Shown here piece by piece: positions 21,251 through 29,717 of a stretch of 64,000 nt of DNA. Origin of the DNA: Lineus longissimus (lineage: Eukaryota; Nemertea; Pilidiophora; Heteronemertea; Lineidae); NCBI RefSeq assembly GCF_910592395.1, contig NC_088325.1, positions 4,991,501 to 5,055,500 on the forward strand. The letters are read 5' to 3'. The position numbers and the translations under genes were made by a program. The notes beneath the pieces were generated by a model, which was not told the DNA's origin, ran no database searches, and saw nothing but the letters and a program-made list of their open reading frames with translations. How positions within the stretch are numbered: the first letter of the stretch is position 1; each line of letters begins with the position of its first letter.

Positions 21251-22072
21251 ATGAATAATCAGCAAATGAATAGTCAGACATCTGCAGTGATTGAACAACA
21301 GATGAAACAGATTGGTGTTATGAGTCCTGAGAGCTTAGCTCGAGTTGGGGCTTCTAACCAACAGAATACTGGTAGTTACCAACAAAACAGAACTAACTTT
21401 CAACAGAACTGCTCTACAAATCAACAAGTTTCAAACAAGCAGTTGAATAGTTCAAATTTTGTTAATCCTAGTCAAGGAATAGTTAATCCCAGTCAAGGAA
21501 TAGTCAATTCTAGTTGCCAACTAGGCTCAACTAGCAATCAACAAAATTTGAACTATTTGACTGATAGTGGCCTTAAAGCCAAACAAGACTTAGAGATTCT
21601 AGTTGCAACTGGTAAAAGCAAGGATTTCCTTAATAAACAAATAACTTTTAATGACTTAGATAATATGACTGAAAAAGAAATCTTAAAACACCATAGAATG
21701 TATGAAACAAAGATGGCTGCCAGACTTAATGATTCTTTGGGTAAGACAGTACTTAAAGCTTACACTAAATCATCAAGGTGGTTATTACCAATATATGATG
21801 AAGATAATCTTTATCATGATCTTAGAAATGATTATTTGATAACTAACGAGTTGGATAAATGGCTTGGATGGTTGAGTTTGAGAATGGGACCATTAACTGC
21901 ACTTGCCTCAACAACACTTATTACTTTAGGTCATTGTCATGAGGAATCATCTATGACTGCATCGAGTATGACTGCATCAAATATGAATACACCAAATATG
22001 ACTGTCTCTGAATGTGACAAATCAATAGATGAAAGTCTAGATATCACAGGTAGTGATGATAAAGAAGACTAA
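21251..22072 (+). CDS. Conserved Polinton protein with Q/N-rich head, 273 aa
   Basis: Function unknown. Residues 1-100 are low complexity, rich in Gln, Asn and Ser, and contain two tandem 'NPSQGIVN' copies plus one partial double-hairpin repeat. From about residue 100 there is a conserved domain: 'GLKAKQDLEILVATGKSKDFL', 'EKEILKHHRMYETKMAARL', then 'LLPIYDEDNLYHDLRNDYLI' and 'GPLTALASTTLITLGHC'. I recognise this pattern as a recurrent Polinton protein without known activity. The last hydrophobic part could be a membrane helix. The tail is Met/Ser/Thr-rich with a 'SSMTAS' repeat. ATG in TTTTAAATG context. A decayed, internally deleted relative lies at 34794-35252. Confidence 0.72.
   Translation: MNNQQMNSQTSAVIEQQMKQIGVMSPESLARVGASNQQNTGSYQQNRTNFQQNCSTNQQVSNKQLNSSNFVNPSQGIVNPSQGIVNSSCQLGSTSNQQNLNYLTDSGLKAKQDLEILVATGKSKDFLNKQITFNDLDNMTEKEILKHHRMYETKMAARLNDSLGKTVLKAYTKSSRWLLPIYDEDNLYHDLRNDYLITNELDKWLGWLSLRMGPLTALASTTLITLGHCHEESSMTASSMTASNMNTPNMTVSECDKSIDESLDITGSDDKED
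21324..21345 (+). repeat. Partial double-hairpin repeat
   Basis: Retains GTCC, the TGA spacer and hairpin 2 as GAGC-TTA-GCTC; the first half of hairpin 1 is lost. Read as SPESLAR in the 273-aa protein. Confidence 0.75.
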
Positions 22073-22121
22073 ATTAACCTGGTTATGAGAACATAGTTCG
22101 AATTAAATTCGGCCAAGATAA

Positions 22122-22628
22122 ATGGAACTTGAAACTGTAACTGATACTACTAAAGTTTCAGTGTCTAAGAAACCTCGATCAGAGAAACAATTAGCATGGT
22201 CTAGAGAACTGGGTAGAAGATCTAAGGAATTTAAGAGGATAAAAAAGGATAAGACGACATTTAAAGTACAGGACTCCTCACCAAAAAACAGAGTTGTGGA
22301 AAAGGAGGAAGAAGGATTAGAGGAAGAAGAACCACAATCTCAAAATACTGATGTATCACTGCGTGAATCTAGTAGTAATACTTATGTCTATGTACTAGGT
22401 TTAGGTGCCGTTATTTTAGCAGCATTCATTATGTTTAAGAAACTTCCTAAAAAAGTAAGTAAAGAGCAGCGATCAGGCTTGAATCGAGCTATGCTCTCTG
22501 GACAAAGTCCTAATCGAGCTCTGCTCTCAGGACAAAGTCCGAATGAAGCAGTCATGAAGGGATCAATTAACCCTCTTGTTAAACCTGTAGTTAAAGAGAA
22601 GAAATGTACTATTCCTTTAATGGAATGA
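22122..22628 (+). CDS. Small basic, single-span membrane protein, 168 aa
   Basis: The N-terminal 50 residues are strongly basic and include 'RSEKQLAWSRELGRRSKEF', a motif I associate with a conserved small Polinton protein. An acidic Glu-rich segment follows (about 60-75), then one hydrophobic span, 'VYVLGLGAVILAAFIMF' (about 88-104), then a basic tail. Two minus-orientation double-hairpin units (22484-22542) lie in the tail, in frame. Its 3' end overlaps the convergent 337-residue gene by 20 bp. The homologous gene of the older relic is the one this element inserted into (34738-34858 and 15829-15932). Role unknown; the basic head could bind nucleic acid and the span anchor it to a membrane. 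Confidence 0.7.
   Translation: MELETVTDTTKVSVSKKPRSEKQLAWSRELGRRSKEFKRIKKDKTTFKVQDSSPKNRVVEKEEEGLEEEEPQSQNTDVSLRESSSNTYVYVLGLGAVILAAFIMFKKLPKKVSKEQRSGLNRAMLSGQSPNRALLSGQSPNEAVMKGSINPLVKPVVKEKKCTIPLME
22484..22542 (-). repeat. Two adjacent double-hairpin repeats
   Basis: Both minus orientation: GAGC-TAT-GCTC with GGAC-AAA-GTCC, then GAGC-TCT-GCTC with GGAC-AAA-GTCC. In frame in the 168-aa gene. Confidence 0.9.
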
Positions 22629-23622
22629 TCTCATCAGGTGGTCGAGCAGAGCTCTCAGGACGAAGTCCGTCTAGGACAAAGGCCAGAGAGCTCTGCTCGA
22701 TTCTTAACTCTAAAGAAACCTCTGTTCCTCTGAAATTAACTAGCTTACCATTCTCATCAGTGATTTCGAATTTTATGTGATTAGTACACTTATTTATCGT
22801 TTTCTTACAATTCGGTTCGTATCGCTGCATTTTTATTTGGTCACCATCTTCTACAGGTATGATGCAGAAAATGTTAGATGGTTTATTGTTGTAGAGGGTC
22901 TTAGCTTTGTCAACCAAATTAGCTTGCAGGAATAGATATTTCCTGTAAAAGTTGAGTGGTCTTGTGGAGTAGTATTTTCCTTTCTTGGTGAATTTAGTTT
23001 GCTTAAAGCCAAACCACTCATTCACCACTGTGAGCTGTTTTTCTATCACCTCTCTTATGGTTTTGCTTATTTGAAAACCTTCTGTGTTTCTCTCAATCTT
23101 GATTTTTTCATTTTTATCTAACTTGTCTACTTTCAGAGGGTACTCTTTATCCTCTGTAAGTTCAAGGGTTATGTAATTATTGTTATCACAGTAAATTTTC
23201 ACATGGCTTATTCCAATTTCTTTTATGTATTTTTGCCATACCTCACAAAACTCACTTAAACTAAAATGTCGAGAGTATGGAAATGTGTATTGAGTAATGG
23301 TGTCTTTAGTTGTGGTAGAATCATTTTCCAAATGCCGTTCGCAAATTTTCATGACTTCCTTTTCAAGTGTATCTGTTTCAAGTCCAGGAGCAAATAATGT
23401 CCTACACCATAATTTTTTATCTAAGGGCTCATGTTTTGTAATTCTGGTTATTTCGACTAGAAATGAGAAAATCCTTACTCCCTCTGGTAGAAAATCACCT
23501 GTCCACCATGAATTGTAAAAGGTTATCGATTTCAAAGTAATGGATTTTATGTCTAATTGGTCTGTTAAGTAGTACTCAAATTTGGCTTCATTACATTCTT
23601 GTTCATTGATTATGAAGTCCAT
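22609..23622 (-). CDS. Penton-like domain protein, 337 aa
   Basis: The last 40 native residues ('FEITDENGKLVNFRGTEVSL', near residues 287-307) match in pattern the end of the 248-residue penton-like protein at 32001-32747 ('RLTDEKGEIIDLNGHNVQYQ'), so it shares a C-terminal beta-sandwich of minor-capsid type. The N-terminus, 'MDFIINEQECNEAKFEYYLT...KSITFYNSWW', also follows the penton pattern of an opening strand plus 'ALKSI.FYNSW'. The middle (100-270) is extra and lysine-rich. It may be a fibre or vertex protein. Two double-hairpin copies (22642-22701) form the C-terminal extension. It is divergent from PolB with a 56-bp AT-rich gap, and its 3' end overlaps the 168-residue gene. Family placement is by eye. 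Confidence 0.6.
   Translation of the reverse strand: MDFIINEQECNEAKFEYYLTDQLDIKSITLKSITFYNSWWTGDFLPEGVRIFSFLVEITRITKHEPLDKKLWCRTLFAPGLETDTLEKEVMKICERHLENDSTTTKDTITQYTFPYSRHFSLSEFCEVWQKYIKEIGISHVKIYCDNNNYITLELTEDKEYPLKVDKLDKNEKIKIERNTEGFQISKTIREVIEKQLTVVNEWFGFKQTKFTKKGKYYSTRPLNFYRKYLFLQANLVDKAKTLYNNKPSNIFCIIPVEDGDQIKMQRYEPNCKKTINKCTNHIKFEITDENGKLVNFRGTEVSLELRIEQSSLAFVLDGLRPESSARPPDEIIPLKE
22642..22701. repeat. Opposed pair of double-hairpin repeats
   Basis: Minus copy 22642-22670 followed by plus copy 22673-22701 (GGAC-AAA-GGCC with one mismatch; GAGC-TCT-GCTC). They form the C-terminal tail of the 337-aa protein. Confidence 0.88.
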
Positions 23623-23678
23623 TTCTATTTAATTCAAGAGATTTATTGAATTTAATAAATTTTAATCTAATAAATAGA
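23623..23678. promoter_or_regulatory. Divergent AT-rich promoter region between penton-like gene and PolB
   Basis: Fifty-six bases separate the two divergent ATGs. The stretch is almost entirely A/T and contains AATTAAAT and TAATAAATAG on both strands. It must hold both promoters; no specific factor site can be named. Confidence 0.45.
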
Positions 23679-26600
23679 ATGACTGATAAGAATCAGAAAA
23701 TACTTTGCACTACATGTGACAAGTACATATCCTACAATAATATGGCTATTCACAGGAGAACCAAAGGTCACTTAAGTAAATTAAATCCGGATTATGTCCC
23801 TATTGCTCAACCCCGAGCCCAATCACTGATCCCTAAAACTATGGATAAGAAACTTGCATTTGAGGAAAATGAGCTAGATGGCATAAAGAAAGTGAGTGGA
23901 ATAGAAATAGTAAAACAATTTGGCAAGCCTGTAGTCACCATTAGTTTGAAGATTGACAGAGAAGCTAAACAAGTGTATGAATACAGAGATAAATTAGAGG
24001 AGGTATTATTTCAACTCAATGATTACCATCACAAAATTAGCATATCAGTATTTGCTCAGTTTGATCGTCAGGGTGAAAGTGTAACACACCCCATACAGTC
24101 TCCAATGGAAAGCATAATTTCAAGGAACCAGGCAATTTATGCCATAACCAACCAGTTAAACTACATTAAGACACAGATTGAGGAAAGGTACTTTCAAGGT
24201 TCTGGACTTACTTTAAATAAAATAGAGTCTTGTAACATGACCATCTGTTCTTACAAGAGGTGTAAAGGTGGTCATTACACTAAATTACCATTTAAAACAA
24301 AAGCAGTAATAAATTTGGAATCAAATGACAATAAATGTTTTCTCTGGTCTTTATTGGCCGCTAAATATCTGAAAGAAAATCCAGAGACGGACTTTGTCCT
24401 GAGAGCAGAGCTCGAGAGTACATTCAATATCACTACCGATATGCTAGAAATGACTTCGTCACGAGAACAGAGTTCGAAAACTACTGATATCAAAATCAAA
24501 TCATTTCCTGTATGTATTCAAAAGGATATCCCTAAGATAGAGAGTGATAATAATCTCAAAATTAATGTGTTCAAGTAAGAGAACGAATGGGCTAAGAGCA
24601 CCTGTGAGGCAAAACTAGAACCTCTCTACCTGTCCAAGAATTATGATGATGATGATGTCATCGATCTGTTGTATTTCAAGGACCATTTCATGTACATAAG
24701 AGACATCAATCTTTTCTTCAGGACACTAGCTCATAGAGTGTATCTTTGCAGGAGATGCATGAATTACTTTTACAGGAAGTCAACACTAGATAAACATAAA
24801 AAGAAATGTGGAGAACACGATTACTGTAAGATTACTTTGCCTCCACCTAACAGTAAATGGTCACAAATTAAATTTGAAAAACACTCATTCAAAAATAGAG
24901 TTCCGTTTGTGATCTATGCTGATTTCGAAGCGATAAGCGAACCTTGTTCTTCTGCCGAAGGCAACATACCAGTAGTATCAGTAGAGCCACCTATGATGAA
25001 AGAACCGAGTTCAAAGAAACTTTTTAAACAAAATGCATCAGCTGTTGGTGTTTATGTTCACTCAGACTACACACACCTTTACAGTAGCCAGTATGTGTCT
25101 CACAGGGGTGCTGATGTTGTAGATGTGTTCTGTAATTGGTTAATCAGGATGGAAGAACAATTCTCCAATTTATTGAACTGTAACTTTCCTCTAACAATGA
25201 CAGATGAAGACTCGAGCTCTGCTCTCAGGACGAAGTCCGACTGGCATAAATATCAATTAGAAACACATTGTTACTATTGTAATCAACCTTTGGGATATGA
25301 CAAGGTCAAGGATCATGATCACTACTGTGGTAGATATCGAGGTGCTGCTCACAACTCGTGTAATTTGAATGAAAAGAAAGCTATGTTTGTTCCAGTGTTT
25401 TTTCACAATCTCAGTAATTACGATTCTCACTTATTTATTAAAGAATTAATGAATAAGCTACCGAAGTACAAGAAACTGAAAATACTTGCCAAAACATCAG
25501 AGGAATACATCACATTTCAGTTCGGTTGTTTCAGGTTTTTGGACTCGTACAGATTCCTGCAGTCCAGTTTAGACAACATAACCAAATCAATGTTGGATGA
25601 TGATTTTAAAATTACCAGACAGCTGTTCCCAAATACCACTGACTTTAAGCTATTGAGGAAGAAGGGTTCAGTACCTTACTCTTTTTACACATCACATGAA
25701 AGCTACAATGTTACTTACCTAGAAAAGTCTATGTTTTTTGACGAATTGAAAAATGAAATGGCACCTGATTCTGCCTATGATGAGGCTAAGGTAATATGGG
25801 ATCATTTCAAGATCAGGAATCACGGTGAGTTCATTGACCTCTACCTCAAAACTGATGTGATCCTTTTAGCTGATTTATTTGAGAAATTCAGGGATGTCAA
25901 TTTGAACTACTTTCAGATAGATCCATGTCACTGTTACTCGGCACCAGGCCTAACCTGGCAAGCTGGTTTGAAGTACACAGGAATAAACCTAGAACTACTG
26001 ACTGATACCAACATCTTACTTACTTTTGAGAAAGCAATACGAGGTGGAATTTCGGGTGTTATGGGAACAAGACATGTCAAGGCAGATGAACACCACAAAC
26101 TACTCTACGTAGACGCAAATAATCTCTACGGCTGGTCCATGATGGAACCTCAACCCTATGGTAGTTTTGAAATGATAGATATTGATCCACTCGAGCTATG
26201 CTCTCAGGACAAAGTCCGACTAGGACAAAGTCCAGAGAACAAGGTTCGACTTAACATGAATTTTATCAGTAAAGAGCAGATTATGGCAATTCCAAGTGAT
26301 AGTGAGGTAGGGTATTTCTTAGAGGTGGATTTGGAGTATCCAAGAAATATTAAATTTAAGTCAAGGAACTTTCCATTCTGTCCCGAATCTCTCTTTATTG
26401 AAGATGATGAATTAAGTCCTTACCAGAGAGAGTTACTGGGCGATGATAAAAGATCAAATGTAGAGAAACTAATACCAACACAAAAGGATAAAACTAATTA
26501 CATAGTGCATTACAGAATGCTACAATTTTACCTAAAGCACGGAATGGTACTTAAGAGGGTTCATTCAGTGATAAGCTTTAAACAATCAAAGTGGTTAGCA

Positions 26601-27499
26601 CCATACATTGATTTTAACACTAAAAGACGTATGGATTCTAAGACTGATTTTGAGAAAGACTATTTTAAACTGATGAACAATGCGTTCTATGGAAAAACTT
26701 GTGAGAATGTAAGGAACAGGGTTGAAATTGAATTTGTATCGGACGGGGAGAGAGCCAGGAATGTAATGGCCAATCCCAGGTTTTCATCGATATGCGTATT
26801 TGACGAACATAATGCTGCTATTAGCATGAGGAAAACATCAATGAAATTCAACAAACCAATCTACATAGGAGCTTCAGTACTTGAATTGTCTAAATTATTA
26901 ATGTATGAATTCTATTATGAAGTTCTTCAACCGTACTTTGGTGAGAAAAATATTGAACTGCTGTATCTAGATACAGATTCCTTTGTACTTAACATTAATA
27001 CTGATGACTTAACTAAAGACTTAAAGGAGTTGAAACACTATTTTGACTTCAGTAATTATCCAAAAGATCATCCACTCTATGATACCAGTAAGAAGAAGGT
27101 ACCAGGCTACTTTAAGGATGAGCTAGGAGGAGTAGAGATGACTGAATTCATTGCCCTGAGAAGTAAGATGTACGCTTACAGGACCAAGACTATGTCTGGA
27201 GAGCAAGGCTCGACAAAAGATTACGATTCTAAGAAATTGAAGGGTATTGCCAAGAATGTAGTAAGGAGAAATATCTCATTTGATGACTATGTTGATTGTC
27301 TTGAAAAGAGTAGGTCATTTTACCACAAGATGAGACACTTAAGATCAGATAAACACCAAATCTATTTGGAAGAAGTTGACAAAAAAGCCTCAGTCCTTTT
27401 GATGACAAGAGGTTCATACTTGAAGATGGAATAAGCACCTTACCATTTGGAATGTATTATGAAGGCTACATAGATTACAGCGATTCAAACTTCGCTTGA
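23679..27499 (+). CDS. PolB: Protein-primed family B DNA polymerase, interrupted
   Basis: The replicative polymerase of Polintons, which starts synthesis from a terminal protein. The first part (ATG 23679, stop TAA 24576-24578) has a C2H2-like head and a conserved 'CFLWSLLAAKYL' region. The next part resumes in the same frame: zinc-binding 'CRRC..C', exonuclease motif 'YADFEAI' near 24918, a 'DHDHYCGRYRGAAH' insert, Exo II 'FHNLSNYDSH', polymerase motif A 'DANNLYGW', motif B 'NNAFYGKTCEN' and motif C 'YLDTDS' near 26967. All active-site motifs are present. Defects: the in-frame TAA, and a 1-nt frame change near 27391, after which the normal family ending is read in another frame to TGA 27497-27499. 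Four to five double-hairpin repeats are inserted in frame. Probably inactive unless recoded. Confidence 0.9.
24388..24416 (+). repeat. Double-hairpin mini-repeat inside PolB
   Basis: GGAC-TTT-GTCC, TGA, GAGC-AGA-GCTC, read DFVLRAELE just after the conserved CFLWSLLA region of the N-terminal part. Confidence 0.92.
24451..24478 (+). repeat. Diverged double-hairpin repeat with compensated stems
   Basis: TGAC-TTC-GTCA, CGA, GAAC-AGA-GTTC. Both stems differ from the common form, and both remain fully paired. Confidence 0.85.
25211..25239 (-). repeat. Double-hairpin mini-repeat inside PolB
   Basis: Minus orientation, GAGC-TCT-GCTC and GGAC-GAA-GTCC. Read as SSSALRTKSD between the exonuclease motif and the zinc-binding insert. 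Confidence 0.92.
26190..26250. repeat. Opposed pair of double-hairpin repeats inside PolB
   Basis: Minus copy (GAGC-TAT-GCTC, GGAC-AAA-GTCC) followed at 26222 by a plus copy, GGAC-AAA-GTCC, AGA, GAAC-AAG-GTTC. The insert lies about 30 codons after polymerase motif A and keeps the frame. Confidence 0.9.
27187..27211 (+). repeat. Diverged double-hairpin repeat near the PolB C-terminus
   Basis: AGAC-TAT-GTCT, GGA, GAGC-AAG-GCTC. Hairpin 1 has a compensated first base pair. In frame. Confidence 0.75.
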
Positions 27500-27500
27500 G

Positions 27501-27590
27501 TACGACTACGTCTTGAGAGCATAGCTCGAGTCGAGCTATGCTCTCGGGACTTTGTCCTAGTACGACTACGTCCAGAGAACAAAGTTCGAT
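27501..27590. repeat. Three clustered double-hairpin repeats after PolB (+,-,+)
   Basis: Begins two bases after the PolB TGA. Plus: CGAC-TAC-GTCT with GAGC-ATA-GCTC. Minus: GAGC-TAT-GCTC with GGAC-TTT-GTCC. Plus: CGAC-TAC-GTCC with GAAC-AAA-GTTC. The stretch between PolB and the next gene (27500-27720) is otherwise non-coding. Confidence 0.88.
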
Positions 27591-27695
27591 TAAACTAATG
27601 AATAGGGTGGTGCTGATGGTAGTGTTACTTGGTGAAATTCATCCCTAACACCGAAGTCATGATAATAGTGATAGTGATACACCACATTAGGATTA

Positions 27696-27706
27696 GGACG
27701 TAGTCC
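27696..27706 (+). repeat. Single hairpin, half unit
   Basis: GGAC-GTA-GTCC alone, 14 bp beyond the stop of the 219-residue gene. Likely a decayed repeat copy. Confidence 0.55.
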
Positions 27707-27720
27707 GGGTCCTGTTTGAT

Positions 27721-28380
27721 TTACTGAACTTTTAGTTTTTCTAGCATCTCTGTCTGTGCTAGTTTTTTTCCTTCTTCTAAAAAAGTCTTCTTTAAAGACT
27801 CTACATCAACAGCTGAACTTGCCTCCCTTTGTTTTTTCCTAATGGCATTTTTCATCGAAATGTATTTCTCCTTCTCCTTGAGAATCAAAGTAAACTCATC
27901 TGTAGATATGTGAGAATCAGTTAAGGCTTTACTAACCAAATCATTGATTGTGTTCAGTTTTGAAATTGCCAACATTCTGATATTCTCATGCTTTTCAATT
28001 TTCCTTAGAATATTCTTTTTCTCCCAGCCTAAGGCTGATGAAATAATGGCACTACCTATTGTTACGCCACCCAAAGCTAAGCCTATCGGTGCCGTGATGA
28101 CACCAGCTAGAGCGGAAACACCAACAGATCCGGCTGCTACGCTGGCAAAATTAAGGAAGTGGCTAATGCCAGTAATTACGCTAAATGCTTTTTTGTACTT
28201 TGAAAATATCTTTCTTCTAAATTCAATCTCGCTTTCTAAGAAACTCTTAACCTCACATATTTGTTGTAGTCTGAAAGCCTGAGGGTTACTTTCTGTATGC
28301 TTTTCAGACCTTTCATAGTTCAAATGACTTTCAGAGTTTAAATTACTTAAATCTGGATAAACCTTATTGTCTCCATCCAT
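27721..28380 (-). CDS. Conserved Polinton protein with hydrophobic hairpin, 219 aa
   Basis: Function unknown. A helical N-terminal region ('QQICEVKSFLESEIEFRRKIFSKY') leads into a Gly/Ala-rich hydrophobic hairpin (about 85-120: 'ASVAAGSVGVSALAGVITAP' and 'LALGGVTIGSAIISS'). A charged helical tail follows with 'ILRKIEKHENIRMLAISKLN' and 'ILKEKEKY'. This helix, double hydrophobic span, helix layout is one I recognise from many Polintons. It probably inserts in membranes. The start is in AATTAAATGG context. It is the last of four consecutive minus-strand genes (225, 92, 89 and 219 residues) lying between INT and PolB. Confidence 0.68.
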   Translation of the reverse strand: MDGDNKVYPDLSNLNSESHLNYERSEKHTESNPQAFRLQQICEVKSFLESEIEFRRKIFSKYKKAFSVITGISHFLNFASVAAGSVGVSALAGVITAPIGLALGGVTIGSAIISSALGWEKKNILRKIEKHENIRMLAISKLNTINDLVSKALTDSHISTDEFTLILKEKEKYISMKNAIRKKQREASSAVDVESLKKTFLEEGKKLAQTEMLEKLKVQ

Positions 28381-28384
28381 TTAA

Positions 28385-28654
28385 TTAGTGGGAATAACTA
28401 GAATCAGTTGTTCTGTCATTTCTAGTGTTTAGTGTTGATCCTACAGACACTACAGGTTTTTGAAGTACATTAAATGTTAAAGGTTTTTCTGACCCAACAG
28501 GTTTTTCTGTCCCAGCAGGCCCAGCAGGTTTTAAAGGTTTTTCGGGACCAGGCTCCAACTTTGACTCTACTTCTGCCTCAAATTCTCTATGAAATCGTTC
28601 TAATCTTTCTTTCCAATTACGTGGTCGTTTTGTGTAACCCCAAGTTCTATTCAT
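28385..28654 (-). CDS. Small proline-rich protein, 89 aa
   Basis: No family recognised. The head is basic and aromatic ('NRTWGYTKRPRNWKERLERF'); the middle is Pro/Gly/Lys-rich with repeated 'EKP' units; the tail is Ser/Thr/Asn-rich. Only 4 bp separate its stop from the next ATG, and its own ATG has the AATTAAATG context, so it is probably a real gene of the minus-strand block. No membrane segment. Confidence 0.5.
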   Translation of the reverse strand: MNRTWGYTKRPRNWKERLERFHREFEAEVESKLEPGPEKPLKPAGPAGTEKPVGSEKPLTFNVLQKPVVSVGSTLNTRNDRTTDSSYSH

Positions 28655-28673
28655 TTAATTAAGTAAAATAAAA

Positions 28674-28940
28674 TCAATTCACTGCAAAGAGTAAATTTCT
28701 TTCAAGTCTATTATTCAACTTAATCATCTCGTTTATGATTTCTGTCTGACTACATATGTTAATGTTCTGGTTCATTCTCATGTTATTATTTAAATTCGAT
28801 AATCTATCAAGCAGAATCATATTTTCATCACGAAGATAATCCCCGAAATGCTGTGATATCACTATTTTCCAATTTGGTATTACATCCTGGTCTCGAAAGA
28901 CAAACCAGTTTTCACTTCTCATTTTTACCATGAAATCCAT
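28674..28940 (-). CDS. Small protein, 88 aa from the first ATG
   Basis: No family recognised. Short, with Trp-rich N-terminal part ('SENWFVF', 'PNWKIVI') and an Asn/Leu-rich helical second half. The open frame extends to a TTG at 28952, directly against the stop of the upstream 225-residue gene; the first ATG is 28938-28940. Tight packing in the block supports it being a gene, although the usual TAAATG start context is missing. Confidence 0.45.
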   Translation of the reverse strand: MDFMVKMRSENWFVFRDQDVIPNWKIVISQHFGDYLRDENMILLDRLSNLNNNMRMNQNINICSQTEIINEMIKLNNRLERNLLFAVN

Positions 28941-28952
28941 TGACCTATCCAA

Positions 28953-29630
28953 TTAATCCTTAAATAGTGTGTAGTCTACTTTAGCACTCTTTTGTCTGTT
29001 TTCTGTCTTTTCCATTGGTCTAATGTTAAACCAAGCAAAGCACAGTTCAGGTTTATCTTTGAATTCCTTGATTGGTAAGACATGATCCAACTCTTCTTCT
29101 ACTATTCGAACTCTGTTCTCGGGACTTTGTCCTATTGGAGATAGACTCCTCTGGTACTCTAACCACTGTGAGAAGAAACTGTCTGTACATCCTAGATTGA
29201 ATGATGAATTACCGGTACACTCTCCCTTAGAAATGCGGTTTAGACCAACTCTAATTTTGTGTATGTCTCTATTACCATTTTGGTCAAGGTAATCCTTTTT
29301 GTAATATGAATTAAAACATGATCTGCAGTTACCTCTATTTCCGTCTTTACCAAATTCACCATCACTTAGTAATTTATTTTCATAACATTTATTACATCCC
29401 TTGATTTTACTTGAACCACATTCTTTACAGTAATCAAGTAGTTTATTACGCCTGTTCTTTTCAAAATTAATTTCAGGTTTCTTTTCACAGCACTTAACAC
29501 AATAAATTGTAGGTCCTGAAATTACTGGTTGTTGCTGATACATAGGTTGCTGCTGAAACATAGGTTGCTGCTGATACATAGGTTGTTGCTGATACACATT
29601 GACAGTAGCATTAAATATTGCTCCATCCAT
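28953..29630 (-). CDS. Cys-rich protein with HNH-endonuclease-like domain, 225 aa
   Basis: The N-terminus has a 'YQQQPM' repeat (about 13-35), then paired CxxC motifs ('YCVKC', 'YCKECG', 'GCNKC', 'NCRSC') likely to bind two zinc ions. The C-terminal 50 residues fit an HNH nuclease core: 'ELDHVLPI' followed about 20 residues later by 'CFAWFNIRPM..TENRQKSAK', where D-H, the N of 'FN' and the distal N/K are the usual positions. HNH proteins nick or cut DNA. Here it could act in replication or recombination of the element, or be an acquired homing-type enzyme. One double-hairpin repeat (29106-29134) sits immediately before the HNH core, in frame. Located between INT and the small genes. Confidence 0.65.
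   Translation of the reverse strand: MDGAIFNATVNVYQQQPMYQQQPMFQQQPMYQQQPVISGPTIYCVKCCEKKPEINFEKNRRNKLLDYCKECGSSKIKGCNKCYENKLLSDGEFGKDGNRGNCRSCFNSYYKKDYLDQNGNRDIHKIRVGLNRISKGECTGNSSFNLGCTDSFFSQWLEYQRSLSPIGQSPENRVRIVEEELDHVLPIKEFKDKPELCFAWFNIRPMEKTENRQKSAKVDYTLFKD
29106..29134 (-). repeat. Diverged double-hairpin repeat with compensated stem
   Basis: GAAC-TCT-GTTC, TCG, GGAC-TTT-GTCC. Hairpin 2 carries the GAAC/GTTC compensated change. Read in frame as SPIGQSPENRVR upstream of the HNH core. Confidence 0.88.
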
Positions 29631-29717
29631 TTCTTTCTTTATTTAGTAGGACATTTTTTTTTAAATTACGTTTTTCGAACTTGTTCTTGTGACTTAAGTC
29701 ACTTTAGAGACTTTATT

